This document shows, piece by piece, positions 16,941-25,993 of a stretch of DNA of 64,000 nt; position 1 is the stretch's first letter, and each line of letters opens with the position of its first letter. The stretch spans positions 1 to 64,000 of the forward strand of contig JBQNAT010000010.1 of NCBI GenBank assembly GCA_052170315.1. The letters are read 5' to 3'. The DNA is from UBA9732 sp052170315 (GTDB taxonomy: Bacteria; Spirochaetota; Spirochaetia; Sphaerochaetales; Sphaerochaetaceae). The translations under genes and the position numbers were made by a program. The notes under the pieces are model-generated. The model was not told the DNA's origin and searched no databases. It saw nothing but the letters and a program-made list of their open reading frames with translations.

Positions 16941-19115
16941 ATGGTAGCTGGCGATATTTCTAAAGCAATCAGGAGATTGGACGCGGTGGCGAAGAGTGAC
17001 GGGACAATAAAATATGTATCCGACTATTCGTTTGACGACTGCCTCTGGGGGCGTCTGGTGCGTTCAGACATACCAAGGGGGATAATAAAGGCTATCCGTC
17101 TCCCTGAAATGCCGGAAGGCTACAGGTTTATTACCTATAAAGACCTTCCGGAAGGCGGTCATAATTATCTTCATATGATTACAAAAGACTGGAAGTGCTT
17201 TGCCGAAAACGATGTCCGCTATGTTGGCGAAACCATAGGAATTATGGTAGGTCCGGACAGGACAACGGTTGAAAACCTTAAGGACAGTGTTGTTGTCGAG
17301 TATGAAGAACAGACTCCTGCCGTAACGATAGACGAAGGCGTTGCCTGCAAGGGCGGAGCTTTCCTGAACGATGACAATATCCACTGTCACCTTAAACTGG
17401 ATGTTGGAAACGTAGATGAAGCCTTTAAAAAGGCAGACAAAATAGTTACCGAGACTATTGAAACCGGATTTCAGGAGCATATTTATCTTGAAACAAACGG
17501 AGCCTGCTGTATTCCGGAAGGCGACCACTTTGTGGTTTACGCTTCGGCTCAGTGCCCGTTTTACATCGCAAAATCAATTTCTCCTCTTCTTAATCTGACA
17601 CCTGACAAGGTTATTGTACGCCAGACCACCACGGGCGGAGCATTCGGCGGAAAGGAACATTTTCCGGATGTTGTCTGCGGTCCTCTGCTTGTGGCTGCAA
17701 ACGTGATGAAAAAGGGTGTCAAGATGTTCTTTGACCGTGAAGAAGATGTTGTAAACTCCGTAAAGCGCCATCCTTCAAAGGTTGTTTTCAAGACAGGTCT
17801 GGACAAAAACGGCAATATCGTGGCTATGGACAGCAAGGTTTACTACAACGTGGGCGGCTATCTGGCTTCATCGTTTGTAGTACTCCAGAGGGGCTGTTTC
17901 CATGTAACGGGCTGCTACTGCTTCCCCAATATGAGGACAGAGGGCTTTGGAGTTGCCACCAATACTTTCCCGAGCTGCGCTTTCCGTGGGTTCGGCGCGC
18001 CTCAGACACTTTTTGCAATTGAAACCCATATGTGCCACCTTGCAGAAATTCAGGGTCTTGAGCCACTTGAGTACAAGAGGCGCTACTTCATTAGGCAGGG
18101 CGATACCACCAGCACAAACGGCAAGATAGTTGAACGTGTAATGATTCCGGAAATGCTGGAGCAGGTACTGAAGGCATCGGACTACGAGAGAAAAGCCCGA
18201 GAGTACAAGTGGGGGAGCGGCCGCGGAATTGGTATTTCCTTCTACAACCACGGAGGCGCGTTTACGGGCAACGGTGAGCAGGCTTTAATAAAGGCCCACT
18301 GCAAGTTGCACAAGTTCGCGAACGGGGATGTCGAAATTCTCTGCGGCCAGACGGAAATGGGACAGGGTTTCCACACCATCCTGCCTAAGATTGCTGCCCA
18401 GGTGCTTGAGCTTCCGATAGAAAAGGTGATTTTCAGGAATCCCGATACCTCTCGCGTACCGGATTCCGGTCCTACGGCGGCTTCAAGGTCCACGATGATA
18501 GTGGGCGAACTTGTTGAGCGCGCGGCCGCTTTGATGAAGCCAAGATACGACAAGGAAGAGGATTTCATAGTTGAGACATGCTACGAACATCCTGAAGGAT
18601 ATCCTTGGGATCAGTCAACGTTCCAGGGCTATGCCTACCTGGGCTACGGCTGGGGTGTATGCGCTGTTGAGGTTGAAGCTGACCCGTGTACCGGTGAAAT
18701 TACCACAAAAGGTATATGGTCAAGCCATGACGGAGGCCATCTTATAGATGAGGGTATTGTCCACGGACAGGTAAACGGCGGTGTTATCCAGGGCCTTGGC
18801 TGGGGCTCCACCGAGGTTATGCAGAATACTGACGGCCATTTCAAACAGACTTCAATGAGCGACTACATTATCCCCACTTCAATGGATTTTCCGAAGCAGG
18901 AAGTCTTCTATGTGGATAACCCGTACCAGTGGGGGCCGTTCGGCGCCAAGGGCATGGGAGAGCTTGTCTTTAACGGAAGCGCCGCGGCTTACATAGACGC
19001 CGTTTCAAAGGCAATCGGAAAGCGCATAAATAAGATACCGCTTCCCACAGAGGATGTTATGGGCTATCTGCTCAACGGTACGGATATAAAAGCAGAAATA
19101 GAGGAGGCCCGCTGA
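16941..19115 (+). CDS. xdhA: Xanthine dehydrogenase-family molybdopterin-binding subunit
   Basis: A 724-residue large subunit of the xanthine oxidase family. It has the N-terminal a/b-hammerhead domain, then molybdopterin-binding signatures: TTGGAFGGKEHFPDVV, the SCAFRGFGAPQ segment, GQTEMGQGFHT, and near the C-terminus GPFGAKGMGEL, where the Glu is the likely catalytic base. The ATG at 16941 follows CGAGGAG. Fe-S and FAD subunits follow with overlaps, making a complete three-subunit enzyme in the order Mo, Fe-S, FAD. Substrate is probably hypoxanthine or xanthine; other purine hydroxylations cannot be excluded. Confidence 0.9.
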   Translation: MVAGDISKAIRRLDAVAKSDGTIKYVSDYSFDDCLWGRLVRSDIPRGIIKAIRLPEMPEGYRFITYKDLPEGGHNYLHMITKDWKCFAENDVRYVGETIGIMVGPDRTTVENLKDSVVVEYEEQTPAVTIDEGVACKGGAFLNDDNIHCHLKLDVGNVDEAFKKADKIVTETIETGFQEHIYLETNGACCIPEGDHFVVYASAQCPFYIAKSISPLLNLTPDKVIVRQTTTGGAFGGKEHFPDVVCGPLLVAANVMKKGVKMFFDREEDVVNSVKRHPSKVVFKTGLDKNGNIVAMDSKVYYNVGGYLASSFVVLQRGCFHVTGCYCFPNMRTEGFGVATNTFPSCAFRGFGAPQTLFAIETHMCHLAEIQGLEPLEYKRRYFIRQGDTTSTNGKIVERVMIPEMLEQVLKASDYERKAREYKWGSGRGIGISFYNHGGAFTGNGEQALIKAHCKLHKFANGDVEILCGQTEMGQGFHTILPKIAAQVLELPIEKVIFRNPDTSRVPDSGPTAASRSTMIVGELVERAAALMKPRYDKEEDFIVETCYEHPEGYPWDQSTFQGYAYLGYGWGVCAVEVEADPCTGEITTKGIWSSHDGGHLIDEGIVHGQVNGGVIQGLGWGSTEVMQNTDGHFKQTSMSDYIIPTSMDFPKQEVFYVDNPYQWGPFGAKGMGELVFNGSAAAYIDAVSKAIGKRINKIPLPTEDVMGYLLNGTDIKAEIEEAR

Positions 19116-19597
19116 TGGATACGATTATCAAATTCAGGCTTAACGGCGAGGATGTTAATATTTCAACAGACCCGCTCAGGCGTCTCATAGACGTTCTGCG
19201 TGAGGATTTTGGCTGTGTAGGAGTCAAGGAAGGCTGCAGCGAAGGCGAATGCGGAGCCTGTTCCATACTTTTCAACGGCAGAATGGTTACCTGCTGCATA
19301 ATCCCTGTTGGAGCTGCGGACGGTCAGGATATCATTACTATTGAGGGCGTTTCCAAAACTGAAAAAGGCAAAATCATTATTGACGCTTTTGCGGACGGCG
19401 GAGCCGTGCAGTGCGGCTACTGCATTCCCGGCATGGTGATTGCCGCGTACAATCTGCTTTCGAAAAACCCGGACCCGACAGAGGACGAAATCAGGCTTGG
19501 TATAAGCGGAAACATCTGCCGCTGCACGGGTTATGACCTTATTGTGGAGAGCATAAGGCTTGCCGCTAAGAGGGGAGGCGACATATGGAAGAAGTAA
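19115..19597 (+). CDS. xdhC: Xanthine dehydrogenase 2Fe-2S subunit
   Basis: A 160-residue protein with both plant-type and helical 2Fe-2S clusters intact: CSEGECGAC...CC in the N-terminal half, then QCGYCIPGM and CRCTGY in the C-terminal half. It passes electrons from the molybdenum site to FAD. Its ATG overlaps the stop of the large subunit, and its end overlaps the FAD subunit by 13 bases. The symbol follows the E. coli naming, in which XdhC is the Fe-S subunit. Confidence 0.93.
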   Translation: MDTIIKFRLNGEDVNISTDPLRRLIDVLREDFGCVGVKEGCSEGECGACSILFNGRMVTCCIIPVGAADGQDIITIEGVSKTEKGKIIIDAFADGGAVQCGYCIPGMVIAAYNLLSKNPDPTEDEIRLGISGNICRCTGYDLIVESIRLAAKRGGDIWKK

Positions 19598-20499
19598 AGT
19601 GCTACATACCCAAGACTCTCAGAGAGGCTCTTGAAATAAAGAGCAAAGTCGATGTAATCCCTATGGCCGGCGGAAGCGACCTTATGGTTTCCAACAAAAG
19701 GACAATGGGTCTTACCCCTGTCTTTGAGAAACCTGTAATGATAATAAGGAATCTTCCGGAACTGAGGAAAATCTATCTTAACGATAAGGGCGAATGCTGC
19801 ATAGGCGCCTGTGTTACAAGCATGGAAATCGCTGCCGATACACGCTGTCCGTGGCACATCAGGCAGGCCGCTTCCAGGATGGGCGCAATAGGTCTCAGAA
19901 ACAGCGCCACAATGGCCGGTAATATTGCCAACGCGTCTCCGAAGGGAGATACTCCGGGTCCGCTGTACCTGCTTGACGCAAGGGTAAAGCTTTCTTCCGT
20001 GCGCGGAGACAGAGAGGTCTTGGTTTCGGATTTCATTGTAAAGTTCAGAACCATTGACCTTAAGCAGGACGAACTTATCACGGAAATCATAGTCCCTCTT
20101 TCAGAGGATGATTTTGACTACATTTTTTGGCATAAGGTCGGAACCCGCAAGGCTAACGCCATAAGCAAGATAACCCTGGGTCAGGCTATAAAGTTTGCCG
20201 CAGACGGCAAAACTGTTGCGGACTACAGAGTTTCTGCTACGGCTACGGGAGCCAAGACAAACAGAAGCCGTGAAGTTGAAAAGCTTCTTATCGGAAAGGA
20301 AATCTCCGCGGAGACTATAGAAGCTGTTGTTGAAGGTTTTGACGGGGTTATTTCTCCGCGCGCCATGCCTGAATTCAGGCGTGAAGCTACGCGCAGGATG
20401 ATAAGACGTTTCCTTACGGAAGCTGCGAAGCATCCTGAGAACAAGGTAATTGACACTTACGAGGGCTACCACATGACGGGACAGCCCGTGCCAAGGTAA
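19585..20499 (+). CDS. xdhB: Xanthine dehydrogenase FAD-binding subunit
   Basis: A 304-residue FAD subunit of the CO dehydrogenase/xanthine dehydrogenase flavoprotein family. MAGGSDLMV and TMAGNIANASPKGDT are the two FAD-binding loops. GGGGAGG precedes its ATG inside the Fe-S gene, so translation is coupled. It completes the three-subunit enzyme and would reduce NAD+ or another acceptor. Confidence 0.92.
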   Translation: MEEVKCYIPKTLREALEIKSKVDVIPMAGGSDLMVSNKRTMGLTPVFEKPVMIIRNLPELRKIYLNDKGECCIGACVTSMEIAADTRCPWHIRQAASRMGAIGLRNSATMAGNIANASPKGDTPGPLYLLDARVKLSSVRGDREVLVSDFIVKFRTIDLKQDELITEIIVPLSEDDFDYIFWHKVGTRKANAISKITLGQAIKFAADGKTVADYRVSATATGAKTNRSREVEKLLIGKEISAETIEAVVEGFDGVISPRAMPEFRREATRRMIRRFLTEAAKHPENKVIDTYEGYHMTGQPVPR

Positions 20500-20593
20500 A
20501 TTGAGAGCTTATCCCGGGCTTGTGTTTAAGCTGTGCGGCTCGGGATTGATTTCGGGTTACCGTTACGACGGAACACCGATACAGGGAGGAGAC

Positions 20594-21976
20594 ATGAAAG
20601 AGAAGGGCATCTTCTTTAAAAACATCTATGCGCTTATGACGGAGCCTGCTAAGGATACAGTATACGGCGCGGATATGATAATTGACAACGGACAGGTCAG
20701 AAAAATTGGGAAAGCCTTGGTCTGCCCGGAAGGTTACAGGGTTATAGACGGTTCAAATCTTGCCGTTGTACCCGGCTTTGTAAACACTCATCATCATTTC
20801 TATCAGACGCTTACAAGAAATCTGCCCGCAGTGCAGAATGCAAAGCTTTTTGACTGGCTGGTATACCTTTATGAAGTTTGGAAATATATTGACGAGGAGG
20901 CTGTTTATTACTCGTCCCTTCTGGCGATGTCGGAGCTTCTGAAAACAGGCTGCACATGCTCTACCAACCACCACTATGTTTTTCCTAAGCAGTGCGAAGG
21001 TCAGGATCTTACGGGAGCTCAGTTCAAGGCCGCGGATCTTCTGGGCATGAGATTTTCCCCAACGCGCGGAAGCATGAGCCTTTCAAAAAAGGACGGAGGG
21101 CTTCCTCCGGATACTGTGGTTCAGACAGAGGAAAAGATACTTGAGGATTCCGAAAGGGTCATAAAGCTTTATCACGATTCTTCCCCCGCGGCCATGCACA
21201 AAATAGTCCTAGCGCCGTGCTCGCCATTCTCCGTCACAAAGAAGTGCATGCTTGAAAGTTCCCGTCTCGCAAGAAAATACGGGGTTAGGATTCACACACA
21301 TCTGTGCGAGACTATTGATGAGGAAAATCAGTGCAAGGCTATGTACGGTTTAAGGCCTCTGGAGCTGATGCAGGAATGTGAGATGATTGGGGATGATGTC
21401 TTCTATGCTCACGGAATATGGTTTACCGATGAAGAACTGAAAACCCTTGCGAAAACAGGCACTCACATCGCGCACTGCCCGTCTTCAAACATGCGGTTGG
21501 GTTCAGGCATATGCAGGACTCGCGAAATGCTTGACCTTGGCATAAACATAGGTATCGCAGTTGACGGCAGCGCATCTAATGACAGCTCCGATATGCTTTC
21601 CGAAATGCGTAACGCGCTTCTTCTTGGACGCGTTAAGTACGGTTCTCAGGCTCTGACGGCAAGGGAAGTATTTAAGATGGGAAGCGAAAACGGGGCAAAG
21701 CTGCTTAACTTCTCAAACGTCGGAAGACTTGAAGAAGGCTGGGCTGCGGATCTTGCCTGTTTTGACGTCTCAGGCATTGCCTATGCGGGAAGTCACAGCG
21801 ACCCGATTGCCGCTCTGCTTTTCTGCGGTTGTGACCACACCGCGAAATATACTGTTGTAAACGGACAAATTGTAGTTGATGACCGCCATGTTGTCGGCAT
21901 TGACGAAGAAAAACTTGCCGTGAAGGCCAATAAAATCAGCGAAGGCCTTCTTGAGAAGAGGAGAATCTATGGCTGA
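20594..21976 (+). CDS. SsnA-paralogous amidohydrolase (8-oxoguanine/guanine deaminase-like)
   Basis: A 460-residue amidohydrolase with the metal motif NTHHHFYQTLTRN, a histidine pair in CSTNHHYVF, THLCET, FYAHGIWF and the strand-8 motif VDGSASNDSSDM. NTHHHFYQTLTRNL is characteristic of the 8-oxoguanine deaminase/hydroxyatrazine hydrolase branch. GGGAGGAG precedes the ATG at 20594; a longer frame from a TTG codon has no ribosome site. It lies between the three-subunit xdh and ygfM/xdhD, so deamination of guanine or 8-oxoguanine to xanthine or urate is likely. Confidence 0.85.
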   Translation: MKEKGIFFKNIYALMTEPAKDTVYGADMIIDNGQVRKIGKALVCPEGYRVIDGSNLAVVPGFVNTHHHFYQTLTRNLPAVQNAKLFDWLVYLYEVWKYIDEEAVYYSSLLAMSELLKTGCTCSTNHHYVFPKQCEGQDLTGAQFKAADLLGMRFSPTRGSMSLSKKDGGLPPDTVVQTEEKILEDSERVIKLYHDSSPAAMHKIVLAPCSPFSVTKKCMLESSRLARKYGVRIHTHLCETIDEENQCKAMYGLRPLELMQECEMIGDDVFYAHGIWFTDEELKTLAKTGTHIAHCPSSNMRLGSGICRTREMLDLGINIGIAVDGSASNDSSDMLSEMRNALLLGRVKYGSQALTAREVFKMGSENGAKLLNFSNVGRLEEGWAADLACFDVSGIAYAGSHSDPIAALLFCGCDHTAKYTVVNGQIVVDDRHVVGIDEEKLAVKANKISEGLLEKRRIYG

Positions 21977-22829
21977 AAAACTGATTATCGCTAAAAGCGC
22001 GGCAAATGCCGCGTCCCTTAAGAACGGGAGCAGCGCCTTCCTTGCGGGAGGGACTGAGGACAACCGGCTTAATTCAACCGTGGAAGTGAAGACGCTCATA
22101 AGCATCGGAAGGCTGAAAGAGCTTGACGGGATCTCTCCGGCACCCAAAAGCTTTGGCTGTCAAGCCGGGGATAAGGCTGCCGATAAAGCATCACGCAAGG
22201 TTTCCTATATAAAAATCGGCGCCATGTCCACATTTCAGGAAATTATTGACAGCGCTATTGTTCCTGAATTCCTTAAAGAGGCCTGCCGTTTCATGGGTTC
22301 CAGAACAAAGAGAAATATGGCAACCATAGGTGGAAACGTGGCTCTGAGAAGAACTGATTCCTATCTGTACGCCACACTGCTTGCCTGCCATGCGAAGCTT
22401 GAGCTTATGGACGGCGCAGGCAAAACGGATGTAAGGTGCGTGAACTTCTATCTTAAGAACTATGACGAACTGAAGGACTGTATCATAACGGCAGTTTATG
22501 TCCCGGGAGGAAAAGATGTCGTTGTTGTTTCAAAGCGCTACGCAAACACAGTTCAGAGCCATGCTGTCCTGACCGTTGCCATGGGATGCTGCCGCGGGAA
22601 GCTTCGCATAGGCGTTGCCGCCAAGGACACAGCCCTGACCGCGCTTCCCGATATCGCGGAGGCACTTGGTTCAAAGAGCCTTTCAGATGAAGAAATTCTT
22701 TCCATGGTGTCCGACGAACCCGAACTTGCTTTTAAAAAGGATATTTACGGCAGTCCCGAGTACAAGAGATATCTTCTTTCCGTTACTATAGCAGACCTTG
22801 CGAAGAAGGTCATGGGAGGCTGCAAATGA
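21969..22829 (+). CDS. ygfM: YgfM-like FAD-binding subunit
   Basis: A 286-residue protein of the molybdenum hydroxylase FAD-subunit family. AGGTEDNRL and TIGGNVALRR match the two FAD loops but in diverged form. It overlaps the amidohydrolase stop by eight bases and shares ATGA with xdhD, the same order (ygfM-xdhD) as in E. coli. GAGGAG stands ahead of the ATG. It presumably supplies flavin for XdhD. Confidence 0.82.
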   Translation: MAEKLIIAKSAANAASLKNGSSAFLAGGTEDNRLNSTVEVKTLISIGRLKELDGISPAPKSFGCQAGDKAADKASRKVSYIKIGAMSTFQEIIDSAIVPEFLKEACRFMGSRTKRNMATIGGNVALRRTDSYLYATLLACHAKLELMDGAGKTDVRCVNFYLKNYDELKDCIITAVYVPGGKDVVVVSKRYANTVQSHAVLTVAMGCCRGKLRIGVAAKDTALTALPDIAEALGSKSLSDEEILSMVSDEPELAFKKDIYGSPEYKRYLLSVTIADLAKKVMGGCK

Positions 22830-25705
22830 GAATAAACTGCATTATAAACGGCAGAAAAAGAAGCTTTAACGTTGACCCTCTGATGAAGCTACGCGAGATG
22901 CTTGTACTGAACGGTAATTTTGCCGTCCGCGACAGCGATGACGGCGAAGGTTTCTGCGGAAGCGATACTGTCCTTGTTGACGGAATTCCCGTTTTTGCGA
23001 ATCTGGTGCTTGCGGGCGAGGTAAAAGGCTGTGAAATCAGAACCCCCGACGGGTTGGGCAACCCTCAGCACCTTACGATTGTACAGCAGGCCATGATAGA
23101 CGCGGGCGTTGTGCAGAGCGCTTACAATGCCCCTGCCGCGGCTCTTCTCCTTACATGGCTTCTTGAGCGCAATCCCAATCCTTCCAGAGAAGAAATTGCG
23201 GACGCTCTTTCCGGTATTTTCATAAGGGACGCGGGCTATGAGCACTACTACCTTGCAGTGAAGCTTGCCCGTGAAAAAATGAAGGCAGGCGGATATAAGA
23301 GCGAAATAGCTCCGTCCTTCAGACCTGAGCTTGATATTGTCGGAAAGCCCATGTCAAAGATAGACGGTCCACAGCTGGTTTCAGGGGAGCGAACATTTGT
23401 AGAAGACTATGTTACACCGGATACCTGTTACATGGTTGTCCTGAGAAGTCCCCATGCCAGCGCCTACATCAATAAGATAGATGAAACCGAGGCGCGCAAG
23501 GTTGAAGGCGTTATCGAAATTCTTTCGGCCTACAATACCCCCGATACCCATTACATGCAGGCAGGTCAGGGCAATCCCGAGCCGTCTCCACATGACAGAA
23601 GACTTTTCAACATGAAGGTTCGTCATGTGGGCGACAGAGTTGCCGCCGTTATTGCCGAAACTCTTGAAGCCGCTAAGGAAGCCTGCTCAAAGCTTAAGGT
23701 TGACTATGAAGTTCTTCCGGCTGTTTTCACGGTTGAAGAAGCCATGGCTCCCGGCGCTCCACTTGTTCACAACGGCATAGTTGAGTATCGCGCCGGAGCC
23801 CCTGACGACCTTGAAGCTTACAACAAGCTTGCAGGCGACCCAAGAGAGGGTAAGGTTATTTACCAGTTCCCGCTTCATGCCGATATTCATAAGAACATAG
23901 CCGCTTCCAACAAAGGCGAAATAGGCAACGTTGACGAAGCCTTTGCCAATTCCGACGCGGTTGTTGAAGGCACATACCAGACCAGCCAGATACAGCATAC
24001 GCCCCTTGAGCCCCATGTCTGCTTTGCCAAGATGGAAGGCGGAAGGCTTGTAGTTTATGCTTCAACCCAGGTTCCTTACCACGTAAGAAGAATTGTAGGC
24101 TGGGTAACAGGTCTTCCCGAAAACAAAATACACGTCATCAAAACCAGAGTAGGCGGAGGCTACGGCTCAAAGCAGGACATCCTTGTTGAAGACCTTACAG
24201 GCTACGCGGCCTTTGTTACCGGCAGGCCTGTTTACTGCCGCAACACCAGAGAAGAAGAGTTCATTGCCAATTCCACGCGCCACCCGATGAGAGTCTACGT
24301 AAAGATGTCCGGCAACAAAGACGGACAGGTAACCGGCATATACATGGAAGTCTGCGCGAACACCGGTCCTTACGGCAACCACTGCCTTACCGTTCCGATG
24401 AACAGCTGCTCAAAGACGCTTCCTCTTTTCAAGTGCGACAACATGCGCTATGACCTTAAAGTTTTCTACACCAACACCCCTCCGGCAGGCGCGTATCAGG
24501 GTTACGGCACACCCAAGGGTACCTATGGCCTTATGATGGTAATGGCTCAGCTTGCAGAAAAGCTTGGCATTGACTACCGTGACATGGTACTCAAAAACCA
24601 CGTCGAGGAAGGCTACATGCTTGAGATTCTCAGAGGTCTTGGCGAAGGCCGTGCGGGCAGCGTTGTTCCTGTAGGTTCCTGCGGTCTGGACGAGGCTATA
24701 AGAAAGGGCTGCGACATGATTCAATGGGGCAAAAGGGAAGTTTCCGATGACCCCGACTGGAAGATAGGCAAGGGCTTTGCGATGATAATGCAGGGTTCCG
24801 GACTTCCGGGCCTTGACCACTCCGAAGCTATAGCAAAGCTGGAAACAGACGGAACCGTCATACTTAACAGCGGCGGAGCAGACATTGGCACAGGCCTTGA
24901 TACCATCTCCGCAAAGATTGTGGCAGAAGTTTTAAAGCTTCCCATGGATAGGATTTCCGTCATCTCCGGCGATACGGACTCCTGCGCCTTTGATACTGGA
25001 GCCTATGCTTCCTCCGGTACTTTCTTCAGCGGAAACGCCTCTCTGACAGCTGCCCGCAAGCTGAAAGACATGATTCTGAAAGAGGCTGCTTTCCAGCTTG
25101 GCGAAGAGGTTTCCGACCTTGAAGTACGTGCGCCGGGAGAAGTGTACTCCATGAAGACCGGAAATGTGCTTTCATACTCCGAACTGTCCCACACGGCATG
25201 CAGCGGAACCGGCCACGGTCAGATAATAGCTCACGGTACGTTTATTACAGGCGCTTCTTCCGTTCCTTACGGCGGCCATTTCGCACAGGTCGCAGTAAAT
25301 ACCAGAACAGGTGAGATTAAGGTTCAGAAGTTCTATGCGTTGCAGGATGCCGGTACCCCAATAAATCCCGAGGTTGCCCTGTGCCAGATGTACGGAGCTG
25401 TCATGAAGTCCATTGGGCACTCTCTGTATGAGGACATGGTTCTTGATGAAAAGGGTGTCTGCCTTACTGCGAACATGACTGATTACGGCGTGCCCATGGT
25501 AAGCGAGGCTCCTGAAGACTTCAAGGCTGTCCTTATAGACGTTAACGATAAGTTCGGTCCTTTCGGCGCAAAGTCAATTTCGGAGATTGCCTGCAACGGC
25601 GCAGCTCCTGCTATTGGTATTGCCATCCATGACGCCTGCGGTGTCTGGCTTAAGAGCTGGCCCATGTCGCCGGAAAAGTTATTGAAGGCTCTGGGTAAAA
25701 TCTGA
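22826..25705 (+). CDS. xdhD: XdhD-type molybdenum hydroxylase with degenerate Fe-S domain
   Basis: A 959-residue fusion of a 2Fe-2S-fold domain (1-160) with a molybdopterin subunit, matching E. coli XdhD (956) in length and layout. Molybdenum-site motifs are TRVGGGYGSKQDI, GAYQGYGTPKG, GGADIGTGLDT and GPFGAKSISEI with the expected Glu. In the Fe-S domain almost every ligand cysteine is gone: of the first cluster only C44 (GFCGSD) remains, and the second motif reads VVQSAYNAPAA and FIRDAGYEH instead of QCGYC and CRCTGY. Electrons may therefore leave by another route, perhaps YgfK. XdhD relatives are linked to selenium-dependent hydroxylases. Last gene of this unit; a hairpin follows. Confidence 0.92.
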   Translation: MRINCIINGRKRSFNVDPLMKLREMLVLNGNFAVRDSDDGEGFCGSDTVLVDGIPVFANLVLAGEVKGCEIRTPDGLGNPQHLTIVQQAMIDAGVVQSAYNAPAAALLLTWLLERNPNPSREEIADALSGIFIRDAGYEHYYLAVKLAREKMKAGGYKSEIAPSFRPELDIVGKPMSKIDGPQLVSGERTFVEDYVTPDTCYMVVLRSPHASAYINKIDETEARKVEGVIEILSAYNTPDTHYMQAGQGNPEPSPHDRRLFNMKVRHVGDRVAAVIAETLEAAKEACSKLKVDYEVLPAVFTVEEAMAPGAPLVHNGIVEYRAGAPDDLEAYNKLAGDPREGKVIYQFPLHADIHKNIAASNKGEIGNVDEAFANSDAVVEGTYQTSQIQHTPLEPHVCFAKMEGGRLVVYASTQVPYHVRRIVGWVTGLPENKIHVIKTRVGGGYGSKQDILVEDLTGYAAFVTGRPVYCRNTREEEFIANSTRHPMRVYVKMSGNKDGQVTGIYMEVCANTGPYGNHCLTVPMNSCSKTLPLFKCDNMRYDLKVFYTNTPPAGAYQGYGTPKGTYGLMMVMAQLAEKLGIDYRDMVLKNHVEEGYMLEILRGLGEGRAGSVVPVGSCGLDEAIRKGCDMIQWGKREVSDDPDWKIGKGFAMIMQGSGLPGLDHSEAIAKLETDGTVILNSGGADIGTGLDTISAKIVAEVLKLPMDRISVISGDTDSCAFDTGAYASSGTFFSGNASLTAARKLKDMILKEAAFQLGEEVSDLEVRAPGEVYSMKTGNVLSYSELSHTACSGTGHGQIIAHGTFITGASSVPYGGHFAQVAVNTRTGEIKVQKFYALQDAGTPINPEVALCQMYGAVMKSIGHSLYEDMVLDEKGVCLTANMTDYGVPMVSEAPEDFKAVLIDVNDKFGPFGAKSISEIACNGAAPAIGIAIHDACGVWLKSWPMSPEKLLKALGKI

Positions 25706-25739
25706 GACTAATCAATATATAGCCGCTGTTTCTCTATCA

Positions 25740-25772
25740 CCGGCCCCCGGTTTCCGGGGGTTGGCTGCTTTT
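25740..25772 (+). terminator. GC-rich hairpin terminator after xdhD
   Basis: CCGGCCCCCGG (25740-25750) pairs with CCGGGGGTTGG (25754-25764) over 11 bp, allowing G-U, with a TTT loop. A short T-run (CTGCTTTTT) follows, so termination may be partial. Confidence 0.65.
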
Positions 25773-25903
25773 TGCGGGCTTATGAGGGATGAATTTCATC
25801 AGGTTCCTGAAAGTCACTCAAAAGCCTGTTTTCGGGCCTGTAGGATGAGGCTTTGACGGTTAAAATTGCGCAGAAGCGGCCGGCGTCGATTTTGTAATGA
25901 TTT

Positions 25904-25921
25904 TGTTGCGTTTTGTTGCAA
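25904..25921. promoter_or_regulatory. 18-bp direct-repeat element upstream of ygeY
   Basis: TGTTGCGTTTTGTTGCAA matches 17 of 18 bases of the element before ygfK. TAGACT lies seven bases downstream, where the ygfK unit has TTGACT. A plausible -10 (TATTAT, 25962-25967) is not at normal spacing from it, which would fit an activator-dependent promoter. Confidence 0.6.
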
Positions 25922-25993
25922 GGTGGTATAGACTGTCAAAGGAAGGGTGCTGAAAAACCTTTATTATGAGTATTACTTATGGAGGAATATGTC

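Noticed and set aside
20501..20593. TTG-started extension of the second amidohydrolase
   Set aside because: No ribosome site, while GGGAGGAG stands before the ATG at 20594.
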